The notes: generated from the sequence alone by a model not told the origin. Numbered from the stretch's first letter, positions 32,157 to 44,415 are shown. The stretch is 64,000 nt of DNA from Scleroderma bovista (GCA_037178675.1 JAYMGJ010000163.1:1-64000); one strand, 5' to 3'. Made by a program: numbers and translations.

Positions 32157-33989
32157 ATGACTTCCAACACTCTCATTCCAGTACGACTTGATGGTCGATT
32201 CCAAATCAAAGAGCTCCTTGGCACTGGCTCTTTTGGTATGATTTTATAATTTATTTTATCCCTGCCAGCTGACTTGTCAAACCTTATGCAGCTAATGTGT
32301 ACCAAACTGTAAATATTATTACGAACTAGCAATACACAGTCAAACTCGAGCTCGCCATGAAAGGTGGATCTTCTGTGGAGAAGGAATACTATGTCTTGAA
32401 GGAACTCATCGACATTGCTGGACTTCCTCGTGCATGTTGGTTTGGCTGAGAGTCCAATTATGACGCCTTGGTTATTGATCTTCTTGGCCCCTCATTGCAC
32501 CAGCTGTTTCAGCAGCACAAGAAATTCTGTGTCTCTACTGTAGCATACCTTGCTGCTCAACTGGTACATTTCTATTGATCTGTGTCTGACTTTTATACTT
32601 AGATGTTTTTAGATTTCTCGTCTTGAACAGATCCATTCCCATGGTTATGTTCATGGCGATATAAAGCTGCAGAATATCTTGATGGGTCTCAGTGATCAGT
32701 GCCTCACTACTTTTATTGTGGATTTCGGGCTTGCAAAGCGATACTGCCACTCAACTACCAGAAATCACATCCCATTTTGTCAGATTCAACATATCAGAGG
32801 TACCCCTGCTTTCAGCTCAATTCATTCAGATCTAGGAGCAGAGCTAGGGCGTTGTGATGACCTCAAATCACTAGCATACACGCTGATTTACTTGGTCCTC
32901 GGCTCGCTTCCCTGGCTGAGTAAGGATGGGCGTCAACAGGCATCATCGATTCTCAAGATGAAGCAGAAGACCGCTGTAGAAGTACTATGCCATCATGCTC
33001 CCTGTGAGCTCGCGACATTCCTTACCTACACTCATATGCTTTCATTTTCGGAGAACCCAAACTACAGCTATATCTGATCGTTGTTCAGCATGCTTGGGCG
33101 TGAAACTTCGGACCCAGAACATGATCGCCTTCTTGACCTGTTGCCATTAGAGCCCATTGTTCTGCCTGCACCTTCCCCATTGGAATCAGAGTGCGTACAC
33201 CAACTCCACCATCCACGTCACAATGCTCACGTACAAGCTACAGACACAAAGCTGCAGGACACAAGTCTACCCCATGCCACAAGGCTTCTAGGGCAGCTCA
33301 GTAGCATCAATCTGGATCCACCAAGATCACACCGAAATTATCTAAACTAGAGTTTAAAAGTCCAGTCCAGTCCGGTTTTTTTGCCTTTTTTGGAAGAGGA
33401 CCGGACTGGACTGCTTTTGGAAGCCTGGGAATGGTTCATGGACCGCTTAAAGACTGGTCCAAAGTGGTTGCAACCGGTTTTCAAAAAGACCGGTCCAAAA
33501 CTGCTAAAAAAACCAGTCCAAACCACTAAAAAACCGGTTTTTTTGCATTTTATTGATGTTTTTCACATCAAAGGTGTGTCAGATAGCATCTAAATACTAT
33601 TTATAGACTGTAGTAATTATATACAAGTCATTATATATTTATTTGTGCCATATTTCATCCAAAAAGATCAGTTTTACACCCCTTAAGACCCACTGCAGGC
33701 CAAAATTAGCCTGTAATATAGGGGTTTTTATACCATATATGTATTTCTTACATAATGCGGTTGCAACCGGTTGCAACCAGTCTTTTTCATCATTCTCAAA
33801 AGTAGGCAACTGGCAACTGCAGTCCGGTTGCGACCAGTCCAGTCCAGTCCAGTTTCTGGTCTTTTTGCGGTCCTATGGACTGGACTTTTAAACTCTAATC
33901 TAAACACAGGTATGCTACAACAATTTGAAAACTCTCAAAGTCTGTCCATCCTTTTGTACTCTCACTCCAGTTCACAACTTCACATCTAG
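32157..33989 (+). pseudogene. CK1-like protein kinase, decayed and split by a MITE
   Basis: Starts MTSNTLIPVRLDGRFQIKEL with a glycine-rich loop (GTGSFG). At least two introns follow (one GTATGA..ATGCAG, one GTACATTT..TTTTTAG near 32563-32611). CK1 hallmarks are LGPSLHQLF, ISRLEQIHSHGYVHGDIK, DFGLAKRY, DDLKSLAYTLIYLVLGSLPW and the GTPAF segment. The catalytic HRD motif is HGD, a missing Arg. TGA at 32447-32449 and 33075-33077 interrupt the frame, so it is not functional. The C-terminal tail is interrupted at 33347 by a 550-bp insertion and resumes (LNTGMLQQFENSQ) to the stop at 33987-33989. Either a decayed member of an expanded CK1 family or a kinase carried by mobile DNA. Confidence 0.82.
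33348..33897. mobile_element. hAT-type MITE in the kinase tail
   Basis: 550 bp with perfect 21-bp terminal inverted repeats starting TAGAGTTTAAAAGTCC and a perfect 8-bp target duplication ATCTAAAC at 33340-33347 and 33898-33905, the length made by hAT transposases. The interior is built from many CCAGTCC/GGACTGG and GGTTGCAACCGG words with T-runs. It has no coding capacity. Its leading TAG supplies the present stop codon of the preceding kinase frame. Confidence 0.88.
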
Positions 33990-34659
33990 CATCCTGTCAA
34001 AATGCACACCCAGCTTGATTGATGGTGTATGACTGGACATTTAACATGCATGGTATTAGGAGAGTTGGCAAGTATTGACACATTATCTGTTATATGTTGT
34101 ACATAGTAAATACTTGACTGTGAGGGCCTCGTATGACTAGATAGCAGTTGACCCCATTGCTGGCTTCTAGCACCCTCTTTCCTAGGGGGGTTGACTTGTC
34201 TACATGGATGCCACCGATGTCGAGGGCGGTGATGACCATGCATGAGAAAACAGGTAATTTGGCCATGACAGAAGGTTTCCATTCACGCAGATGGTCTTGC
34301 ACAGATGCGAATGGGAAGCTGGCAAGAGTCATTGCAGGAATTTTGAACTGTAAATGGTGGCAGCAGACGGATCAGTTGCAAGGATCATATGGGTGGATAA
34401 GACAAGAAACGGTGGTGTTGATGAACCCGAAAGTTATGTTTAGCACACTGGTGTGTATTGTAGATACTGTAGAGTCAGCTTGAGTTGACTCCTAGTCGAC
34501 TCAAGCTGCGGCTTGCAGCCCACAACTCGGAGTTGACTGCCATGACTAACCGTGCCTAAGTGAGTTGCCAAAAGCGGTTATATGAACTGGGGCTAGGCAA
34601 GCTGTCAATGAAGTCGTGTGCATGGGAGTCAACTCACAACTAGCCGAGCCGCGGCAACA
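33990..34659. other. Unassigned stretch
   Basis: No recognisable gene. The minus strand has weak frames without domain signals. 34490-34645 contains GAGTTGACTC-type inverted words that might be a small degraded transposon, but no clean ends or duplication were seen. Confidence 0.3.
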
Positions 34660-36160
34660 CTAGGTGGGGCGGTTGCATCATGGTTGGTGACGGTGGTGGG
34701 GTGGTAGTGACCACGTTGTTGACGCAGGTAGGGCGTGGTCGCATTGTGGTCGACGACAGTGGTGGGGTGGTGGTGGTGGTGACCGCGTTGTCGATGCAGG
34801 TAGGGCGTGGTTGCATTGTGGTCAACAACAGTGGTGGGGTGGTGGTGGTGACTGTGTCATCGACGCAGGTAGGGCATGGTTGTGTCATCGTTGACATAGG
34901 TGGGGGGTGGTCGTGTCATCGTCGACGATGGTGGTGGCCACGTCATAGTTGATGCAGGTGGGGGATGGTCGTGTCATTGTCAACAACAATGGTGAGGTGG
35001 CGGTGGTGACTGCGTCGTAGACGCAGGTTGGGGTGGTCACATTGTTGTCGACAGTGGTGTGGTGGCGGGGTGGTCGCGTTGTCGACAATGATGGGATGGT
35101 GGTGGTGGTCGCGTTGACGATACTGGTGGGCATTGTCGCCATCGTTGTTGGTGGTGGTGAATGTTGACACAGTCGACATTGGGCTGTTGTGGTCGTCAGT
35201 GTTAGTGACTAGTGGGGGAACTGTGTACATGATGTCAATGACAGCTTCGCCGTCGCTGTTGTCGTTGTCGTTGTGGGTGGTGGTGGTGGTGGTGGTGGTG
35301 GTGGTGGTGAAGGATAGTGGTAAGGGAGAACTTGTGAGAATTTGTTGAAGTGTTGTGATTACAAATCACAATTTGTAATCACAACACTTCAAAAAATTCC
35401 TCAGTCTGCTCCACAACAACAAAACAAAGGTAAGTAATATACTACTACCTAGGTAAGTACCTACCACCCCCGTCAATGGACTACTGACAACGTGGCCACT
35501 GACGACGTGACTACCACCACCACCCCATCACAGTCGACGACGATGACATGGTCACCACCACCCCACCATCGTCAACAATGGTGCGACGACGATGATGCAA
35601 CCACCCTCCGCCTGCACCGACGACGATGCGACCACCCTCTACCTGCGTTGACAACACAGTCACCACCACCATTGACGATGACAACGCGACCATGCCCTAC
35701 CTGCGTTGACGATGTGGTCACCACCACCACCCCACCACTTTCGTTGACCATGATGTGACCACCCCACCTGCGTCAACGATGCCATGACCACCCCCTACCT
35801 GTGTTGACGACGCGGTCACCACCCCTCCACCACCGTCGACAACGACAACGCGGTCACTACCACCACCCCACCGTCGTGATGATGACATGACCACCTCCAC
35901 CTACGTCGATGACAACACAATCACCCCCTACCTGTGTTGACGACGCGATCACCACCACCACCCCACTACCATCATTGACAATGACATGACCACCCCACCT
36001 GCATCAACCCATGACAAGGCCACAACCACCAGTAAGGATGACATGGCCACTGTGGTCACCCCACCACCTGCCTTGACAATGGGACTACCACCTGGACAAG
36101 CCACCACCAACATGACAATGATGACCACCATCCTGTGTCGACAAGGACCCCTACTGTTAG
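34660..36160. repeat. Giant fold-back minisatellite
   Basis: The left arm (34660-35335) is a degenerate GT/G-rich tandem repeat of roughly 70-bp units (GACGCAGGTAGGGCGTGGTCG, GGTGGGGTGGTGGTGGTGAC). The right arm (about 35460-36160) is the complementary C/A-rich version (CCACCACCCCACC, TACCTGCGTTGACGACG). The arms can pair over some 650 bp. A (GGT)n run lies at about 35275-35310. The centre holds a perfect palindrome. No supported genes; long frames here are repeat translations. Confidence 0.82.
35346..35391. repeat. Central palindrome of the fold-back
   Basis: TGAAGTGTTGTGATTACAAA (35346-35365) is followed by a 6-nt spacer and its exact reverse complement (35372-35391). Confidence 0.9.
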
Positions 36161-36479
36161 TATACAATATTTATTCTTTGTATTGTGCATAATTGAATAT
36201 AAATTAATTGACATAAACATTAAATTAATGAAGGTGGTTGAAAACTATGTACAGGCTATAAAAGTATGGGACAGTCTGGACAGTGCTAGCCAGTTAGGTA
36301 ACATGCTGGGAGAGCTGGGGTTCTGAGACAGCTGTCCAGGGGAGGGTTGGTTTTGCTGATCTGGGCATCTCTCACCAGGACTAACTTGCACCAGGCACCT
36401 AGACACAATAATGCATGGATAGATTGCAGGGAAAGATGTGAGTGAATTTGCAATAACAGCAACCAGCCATGGCTGAATA
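36161..36479. other. No gene seen
   Basis: AT-rich to mixed sequence between the fold-back and the satellite; nothing supported. Confidence 0.35.
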
Positions 36480-37488
36480 AATGCCTGGCTGGGTGTCTGA
36501 GTGGTCTGGACCTTCTGATAGTCTGACAGTCTAGTATGTGGTCTAATTGATCCGACTGACTTACTGTCTGGGGAATCTGACTGCTCTGACATGTCTGGGT
36601 GGTCTCAACTTTCTGAGTGACTTATTACCTAGGGGGGTCTGATTGATCTGACTGGCCTTACTTGTCTTACTGGTCTGGAGTGGTCTTAAAGACAGTCTAG
36701 ATGGTCTGTCTGACTGACCCACTGTCTGGGGAGTCTGACTGCTCTGACATGTCTTGGTGGTCTTAACTTTCTGAGTGACTTATTACCTGAGGGGTCTGAC
36801 TGATCTGATTAATCTGGACTGTCTGATAGTCAGACAGTCTGGTTGGTCTGACTGGCCTTGTCTTACTTGTCTGGAGTGGTCTTAAATGTCTGACTGACTT
36901 ATTGTCTTGGGGGTCTGACTGCTCTAATTGTTTTGGGTAGTCTTAGGTGTCTGCCCAACTTATTGTCTTTGGGGTCTGATCAGCCTGACTGGTCTGACTT
37001 GTCCAGACTCTCTGATAACCTGACAGCCTGAGGGTGTCTGACCACTCTGACTGATCTGATGTGTCTGGCAGAGTCTTAAATGTCTGACTGACTTACTTTC
37101 TACTTGTCTGAAAGTGTTTGGACAGCATAAAGAGCTGACCAACTTACTATCTGCCTGGCTGGAAGTGTAAGAACAGTCCAGAGGGCTGTTCTACTTATGA
37201 TCTGCCTATCTGGAAGTGTTTGAACAATCCAGATAGCTGACTAGCTTACCAACTTCTGTCTGAAAGTGTCTGGACAGCATAATGAGCTGACTAACTTACT
37301 ATCTGCCTGGCTGGAAATGTCAGGACAGTCCAGAGAGCTGACCCACTTATCATCTTCCTATCTGAAGGTGTCTTCACAGTGTGGAAAGCTGGCCCCTTAC
37401 TCTCTGCCTAACTGAAAGTGTCAGGACAATTTAGATAGCTGATTGACTTACCATCTTTCTGTTCATACAGTCTGAGAAGCTGAACTAC
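36480..37488 (+). repeat. TCTG-rich satellite, left segment
   Basis: 36480-37130 is degenerate TCTGACTG/GGTCTGA-rich. From about 37130 it becomes a tandem repeat with units of about 51 bp, each starting GCTGAC.. and containing CTTAC.ATCTGCCT..CTGGAAGTGT and ACAGTCCAGA. It is the target of gypsy D. Confidence 0.75.
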
Positions 37489-38112
37489 TGTCACGACTGT
37501 GACATCCAATCACCCTGTACCCTATTGTCCGATCGCGTCCATGCGTTCGCCGCCCGTTGTATTGTATGTGCTCCCTTTTCCGTTTCTTTCTATCTGTCCT
37601 GTATCGCCACCGATCGGTGAGCGCGCTGTCCGTTTCTGTCTCTCTGTTCGATTACCTAATATGTTTCCTTTCTCGTTTCCGGTTACTATACATTCCCGTT
37701 CCCGTTCCATTACTAATACAATGACTATCGATAATCTGGTTATCGCACTTACCGTACTTACTCAGCACGCAGCGCTGCGGTCGTCGTTCGTCAGTAATCC
37801 CGACTTCCCGTACATCGCCTCATCCGTTCCACTCAGTATAAATACCTAGATACTCGGTCTGTTGTAGTTTCAGTTCGAATATCGAATAAGATACTTCTCC
37901 TCTGTTCTCCCTTCACACTCTCTGTCTCTGTCTCGTGCAAGCACTCGGTCGTAGACTGTTTATCCTCGGGCTCTCCGTTAGACCCTTGGTCGGCCTTCCT
38001 ATTACTCGGGAAGCGCGACTACGCTACGTAGTATCTCGGTCTTACCGCTAGGCCAACCTCTGACCCCCAGACCCCCCATAGAGATCAGATCGGTGAAGAA
38101 CCGGTCTTGACA
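37489..38112 (+). repeat. Gypsy D 5' LTR
   Basis: 624 bp, TGTCACGACT..TTGACA. TATAAATA at 37837-37844, self-primer AGTTCGAATAT at 37872-37882, and matching primer-binding site ATATTCGAACT at 38115-38125. Confidence 0.95.
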
Positions 38113-38135
38113 GTATATTCGAACTCTAGCCTTGT

Positions 38136-39482
38136 ATGAGTTCACAATCACCCATGTCCAGGACAATTCAAACTCGCTCGCGCACTGCTCGCGCAAACAA
38201 CCCAGAACCCTCAGCATCCGACACTCGTCGGGCTGCTGCATTGAGCGCTCTGACTAGCCTCAGGCGCTCACCCGACTCTGTCTCCCAGTTCCAAGGCTTC
38301 TCCGCTCGGAGAGCCTCCTCCCCTGCTCAACGTCACCCACCTGGTGCCTTCGTCGAAGATCTCGGCGATGACCTAGGTGATGACCATCCCGGTGACGATG
38401 GTCCCAGAGGTGATGGTCCCGATGACCCCGACGACCCCAACCCTGATGATGGCGGTGAAGACCCCATTGAAGGCATCCCCGACCAAGAAGAGGCCGGTCT
38501 AGTCATCTTTAACAACCTCTCCATCGCTATCGACAGACTCGCGCGGTCTTCGTGCTCATCTGAGTCTTTGTCTCACACCAAGGTGCGCGAACCCGATACC
38601 TTCGACGGTACCAATCCAAAGAAGCTTTGCACATTCTTAGTCCAGTGCGAGCTCAACTTCCAGGACCGACCAAAGGCTTTTCGCACTGACCGAACCAAGG
38701 TCACGTTCGTGCAATCGTACCTCAAAGGAATGGCTCTCGAATGGTTCGAGCCAAACCTACTCGGTGCAGGAGACCCCCTCAACCGTCCGATCTGGATGAC
38801 CGATTGGGAAGAGTTCGTCATTGAACTCCAAACCACCTTCGGTCCCCACGACCCTGTTGCCGACGCCAAGCATCAGCTCGACCACCTCCGTATGAAGGAA
38901 AACCATCGTGCCAATCGATACGTGGTTGACTTCAACCATATCACATCTCAGGTTCGGGGCGATGGCGCCCTGCGTCATCACTTCTACACAGGTCTCCCCG
39001 ACCGAATCAAGGATGAGATAAGCCGCGTCGGTAAACCTTGCACTCTGAACGGTCTTCGCGTCCTCACACAGGAGATCGATGCCCGATATTGGGAACACAA
39101 GGAGGAGGTCGCTCGTCAGAATAAGACCTCTACCAGCACTAGTACCAACACCCCCAACACCAAGTCGGGTAAGACCAACAAGGGTAAATCCTCGGGCAAC
39201 ACTGCCCAGTCCTCTTCGTCGTCAACCGCGACTCAGAAAGCCAACAAGTCGGGCAAGACTGCTGAGCTTTAGGACAAGCTCGGCAAGGACGGCAAGCTGA
39301 CCTCTGAGGAACGCAAGCGCAGGTTCGACATGAATCTGTGCATGTTCTGTGGAGCAACTGGCCACAAGGCCAAGGACTGCCCCAAGTCAGGCTCTCAAGC
39401 AGCCAAGGCTAGGGCAGCTACTGCCGCTACCACGAACACGTCGGAAGTCAAACCGACGGCCTCCACCGAGGCAAAAAAATAG
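38136..39482 (+). pseudogene. gag: Gypsy D gag with nonsense codon
   Basis: ATGs at 38136 and 38154 are in frame; the second ([13 protein letters not shown]) is the likely start by comparison. The capsid domain is present. TAG at about 39270-39272 ([15 protein letters not shown]; copy B has TCG, Ser) truncates the protein before the CCHC knuckle [14 protein letters not shown]. The frame then runs on to the natural stop TAG at 39480-39482. Confidence 0.88.
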
Positions 39483-39520
39483 ATAGCAACTCCCGAGACT
39501 CCGCACAGAGTGGGAGTTGT
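39473..39520 (+). promoter_or_regulatory. -1 ribosomal frameshift signal, gypsy D
   Basis: A7 tract at 39473-39479 before TAG; stem GCAACTCCC (39486-39494) with GGGAGTTGT (39512-39520), the last pair weakened to G-U by one C-to-T change. Confidence 0.7.
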
Positions 39521-42500
39521 GTTGTTCCCGACTGTGCACCTATGGAGGCCCGACTCAATGCAGCCGCTCTTTCCGACCCCAACTCTCTCCGACCTCAGGT
39601 TACTATCAGTGACTGCGATATACAGTCTTTTCCTGCGTTAGTAGATTCGGGTTCTACCCACTGTTTTGTAGATCCGTCATTTGCCAATATGAACACTCTT
39701 TCACGCTACTCGGTATCTCCGATCGTTCTCCATCTATTTGACGGTACCACCACCACCATAATTACCGAAGCAACTGATCTACCTATCCGTTTTCCCTCTG
39801 GCGACGTCACCCCAATGACATTTTATGTCACCCCATTGGACTCTGACTGTAAGATCATTCTCGGACACAACTGGCTCACCCAATACAATCCGTCAATTGA
39901 CTGGGTACTGAGCAGTATCGAGTTCAGAACATCCACGCAACAAGTGCCAACCCTGAGCTCACTCCCTGACCCTGTAGCACCCTCACCGAGCACGCTGAGA
40001 CTCGGCGACATGTCAGTCTCGTCTCCTTCCACGACCGACTCGCCTCAGGCTCCCGGTCTTCGGGCACCTCCTATCGCTCTCATCAACACTGCAGCCTTTC
40101 TGAAGGCTTGTCAGCTAGATGGCTCTCAACAGTTCTCTATTCAGCTAAAGCCTGACGGCAGCTTTCGCGCTGCGTCGGTCGACGTTGCTCCCGACCTTTC
40201 CTCTGTCCCCAAGGCATACCACGACTTTGCTGACGTCTTTAGTAAGGTGAAAGCATCGGTACTCGTGCCTCATCGGGAATATGACCTTAAGATAGAACTG
40301 GAAGAAGGAGCGCCATTACCACCCGGAAGACTCTACTCTCTCTCCCCTGTCGAACTTGAAACCCTTCGGGGATTCATCGACGAAAATCTATGCTTTGGTT
40401 TCATCCGTCCGACCTCATCCTCCCATGCAGCCCCTGTCCTCTTCGTAAAGAAGAAGGACGGCTCTCTCCGACTTTGCGTTGACTACCGAGGACTCAACAA
40501 AATATCAAAGAAGGATCGGTATCCCCTACCCCTCATCTCCGACCTACTCGACTCTCCGAGTCAAGCAAAGGTCTACACGAAAATTGATCTTCAACATGCT
40601 TACCACCTGGTTCGCATTGCCGAAGGTGATGAGTGGAAAACCGCCTTCAGGACTCACTATGGCTCGTATGAGTGGCAGGTGATGCCTTTCGGTCTCACCA
40701 ACACCCCTGCAGCCTTTCAGCGGTTCGTCAACTCAGTCTTTGCGGACATGCTTGATGTCTGCGTCGTAGTCTACCTCGACAACATCTTAGTCTACTCGGA
40801 CAACATGAAGGACCATACCAAGCACGTTCGGGAAGTGCTTCGGTGACTGCGCCAGCACAAGCTTTACGCCAAACCCGAAAAGTGTGAGTTCCATTCGGAC
40901 TCGGTGGAGTACCTCGGGTACTTCCTTTCCCCCGACGGTTTGACAATGTCGCAAGACAAAGTCAAGACAATCTGCCATTGGCCCAAACCTCGCAAGGTGA
41001 AGGACATTCAGTCCTTCCTGGGCTTCGACTTTTACCGTCGCTTTATATTCAATTACTCTGATATTGTGGTCCCACTAACTCGGTTGACACGGAAAGATGC
41101 CCCCTGGGATTTCTCCGACGTTTGCCAACGGTCATTCAACCAACTCAAGAAGGCCTTCACCACAGCTCCCATCCTTACCCATTTCCAGCCAGGCGCCCAA
41201 CTGACAGTTGAGACCGACGCTTCGGACTACGCAATCGCCGGTATCCTATCCATCACAGGTTCGGATGACGAGATACGACCGATTGTGTTCTACTCTCGCA
41301 CTCTAACCGTGCCTGAGCTGAACTACGATACACACGACAAGGAGCTCCTCGCTATTTTCGAAGCCTTCAGGACCTGGCGTCATTACCTAGAGGGCCCTGC
41401 CTTCCCGATTGACGTCGTGACCGACCACAAAAACTTGGAGTACTTCTCTACCTCTAAGGTTCTCACCCGTCGGCAAGCCCGATGGTCAGAATATCTTTCT
41501 TCTTTTAACCTGATCATTCGTTTCCGACCTGGTAAACTTGGTGCAAAGCCCGACGCCTTGACTAGACGCTGGGATGTCTACCCCAAAGAGGGGGATAGGG
41601 GCTTCACCTGAGTGAATCCACAGAACCTCCAACCGGTGTTCACAGCTGAACAGCTCACCGATTCCCTTCGCGCAACATACTTACACGCTCCAGTACTCAG
41701 AGCTAGTGCACTTAAGGACGTCGAACGTCTCCACGCCAATATCCTAGCCAACCTCCCGACCGATCCCATTGCTAAAGCCCACCTCTCGGACACCTCGAAT
41801 CCCCGATGGTCGACCGATGAGACTGGCTATCTACGTCTCGATGGTCGCATGTACGTCCCCGAGGCCGATGACCTACGTCTTCGTGTTCTCAGATACAAGC
41901 ATGACCATCCTCTATCAGGACACTTTGGTCAGAACCGCACTCTAGAGCTTATTCGTCGCGAATACACATGGCCAGGCATTCGTACCTACGTAAAGGACTA
42001 CGTTAAGTCCTGCACGGCCTGCGCCCGAGCTAAGACGCCACGTCACCGACCCTATGGGATGCTCAAGCAATTACCGGTCCCCGACCGACCATGGAATTCC
42101 ATCTTGATGGATTTCATCAAGCAACTCCCGTCCTCATCCGGCTTCACAGCCATACTGGTAGTCATTGACTGACTATCAAAGCAAGCCATATTCATCCCAA
42201 CTCACGATACAATAACCTCCCCCGAGCTCGCACAGCTCTTCCTACTCCACGTCTTCGCTAAGCACGGCGTCCCCGCGCATGTAACATCTGACCGAGGCTC
42301 AGAGTTCGTCTCCCATTTCTTCCGTTCACTCAGTAAGGCCTTAGATATGAAATTACATTTCACTTCGGGCTATCACCCAGAAGGTGACGGACAGACCAAG
42401 TGAGCTAATCAAACACTCGAGTAATACCTCAGGATGTACTGCAATTACCAGCAGGACAATTGGTTGGACCTACTACCTCTCGCCGAGTTCGCCTACAACA

Positions 42501-43195
42501 ATGCCCCTAGCGCTACGACCGGTGTATCACCGTTCTTCGCAAACAAAGGATATCACCCAAACCTCGCTGTGCACCCCAAGCGCGATCTCTCATCGGCTTG
42601 GGCAAGGGAATACACAGTTGACTTAGAGTCACTGCATGAGTACCTACATGAAGAGATGGCTGCTGCCCAGAAAAGGTACCAAGGCCCTGCTGACGCCAGA
42701 GGATCACCCGCACCCAACTTCAAAGTCGGTGATCAAGTGTTCATCAAAGCCAAGTACTTTAGGTCTACCCGACCATCAAAGAAACTCTCCGAGAAGAACC
42801 TCGGTCCCTACCCAATCATCGCCCAAGTTGGCACTTTATCATTCACAATCCGTCTCCCCGACTCTATGCATGCTGTCCACCCCGTCTTCCACGTCTCACA
42901 GCTCGAACCAGCGACACCAAATACAATACCGAATCGGTCACAACCTCCACCACCTCCCATCGAAGTCGACGGCGAACCCGAGTTCGAGATCACCGAGATC
43001 CTCGACTCAAAGTTCGACCGACGTCGACGCCAATGCCCACTCCTCTACCTAGTTAGATGGGCTGGTTACGAAGGTACCGACGAGGAAACATCTTGGTTGA
43101 TCGTGACCAAGCTCGGACACGCATCAGAACTTGTGGCCGACTACCACAAAGCCTACCCGACTAAGCCAGGCCCCTTAGAAAGCCTCTCACGCTAA
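39473..43195 (+). pseudogene. pol: Gypsy D Pol, multiply disrupted
   Basis: Protease [12 protein letters not shown], RNase H, integrase and chromodomain (LLYLVRWAGYEGTDEETSW) are all recognisable. Five stops break it: four TGA where B has Arg (CGA) and one TAA where B has Gln (CAA). The RT catalytic motif is YLDN instead of YLDD, and the catalytic Glu of the integrase triad is Lys (GQTK). The HHCC His lost in B is intact here (GHFG). A 3-bp-multiple deletion shortens GFANFY to GFDFY. Confidence 0.93.
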
Positions 43196-43287
43196 GTCGT
43201 TCAAGTCACCGAACAAAGTCTATTCAAAGTGTACAAAACAAAGTAAAAGAAAAAAGAAAACTACATACAATTACATGTACAGTCCGA

Positions 43288-44355
43288 CTACTCGGACTCG
43301 CCCTCTCCGTCTTCATCTCCCGGCTCTTCGCCTTCCCCGTCCATCTCATCCGACTCCTCCTGCTCCTCACTCTCCTCGGGCTTCGCCTTGCCCTTGCCCT
43401 TCGGGTCCCTCGCATCTGCGACCCTCTTCGTTTCCCAGGCGATCCCTTCCACCTTTTGACCGAGCTTCACCAGCTCTCTGGTGTTGCGGTCGATTGCCGC
43501 CATGATGTCCCCGAGTCGGCGGTCTAGGACCAGCGCGACTGGGTCCGGGCGATTCGATGGCCCAGCCACCGAGAACCCTCCCATCGCCGCCTCAATCTCC
43601 TCCGTACTCGTGGCATCGGCGACTGTCTTCCTCGTCCGCTTCCTCTTTTCCCCTCCTCTCGGCGATGTGTTCACTTCCGCCACCTTCTCGCTCTGCTTCC
43701 TTTTCTCCCCACTCGCCAACCTCTCCATCGCCGCCGTCATAATCTTGAAGGTGCATTTGATCTTGGATCATTGACACCGACTGCAAGTTGGCGTGCGCGC
43801 ACCGTCGGCCAGTTCGCACTCGGCACCGTGGCTGCTTCGCCTGCACCGGTCACAAGGGGGCCTGAACCCCATGATGCCCGTGTTGGAACGGGCAGTGACC
43901 TGACGAGGCTAATCAAACAATAAGTCAGCGAAACCAAATAAAAATATTAATCGGCCACGCACCTTTGGCTTCGGCCCCAGTCCCAGACGCTCCCGCATCG
44001 CCTCACCAGCCGCCAGCGACTCTGCCTTCTCCCTCGCCCTCACCTCTGCTTCAGCCTTACGCCTCGCCTCGAAATCAGCCCGCGCTTTCGCCTCGGCAAC
44101 CTTCTTCGCCTGCTCCTCGGCCTTCCACTTCTCCTCGGCGACTCTCCTCGCCTCCTCCTCAGCCTTCTTCTTCGCAGCCTCTTCTGCCAACCTCTTTGCC
44201 TCTTGCTCGGCCGCCTGTTTCATCAATCGCTCCCGATGTCTCCGCGATTGCTCGTCGAACTTCGCGATCTGGACTTGTATCGAGTCGGTCGGTTTCCCTT
44301 CCAACTCGGGCGAAGCGGCGCGTGTCCAATCGGTGTTGTTGTTGCCAGCAGACAT
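43288..44355 (-). pseudogene. Antisense accessory gene of gypsy D
   Basis: Same organisation as in copy B: exon 1 43963-44355 (MSAGNNNTDWTRAASP, coiled coil), a 54-nt intron 43909-43962 (GTGCGT..GCTGAC..GATTAG) in phase 0, and exon 2 43288-43908 (RQVTARSNTGIMGFRPPC, CDRCRRSSHGAEC). A TGA inside the cysteine cluster (CSRCQ-stop-SKIKC; B has Arg, CGG) inactivates it. Exon 2 then continues with TSPRGGEKRKR and the acidic end. Confidence 0.75.
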
Positions 44356-44415
44356 GGTTAATCAAGTAGTTAGGAAAGAAGGGGATTTGTTGGGTTACCG
44401 TCACCAAAGGCCAGT

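Noticed and set aside
34486..34645. Possible small hAT MITE with TAGAGTC.. and ..ACACTA ends
   Set aside because: The ends do not match as inverted repeats and no 8-bp duplication is present.
34640..36592. Thr- or Val-rich frames in the minisatellite
   Set aside because: Translations of a simple G/T or C/A repeat; no start context and no complexity.
36480..37488. TCTG-rich units considered as a CRISPR-like or spacer array
   Set aside because: There are no unique spacers of constant length between identical repeats; units are contiguous and diverged, and the context is eukaryotic.
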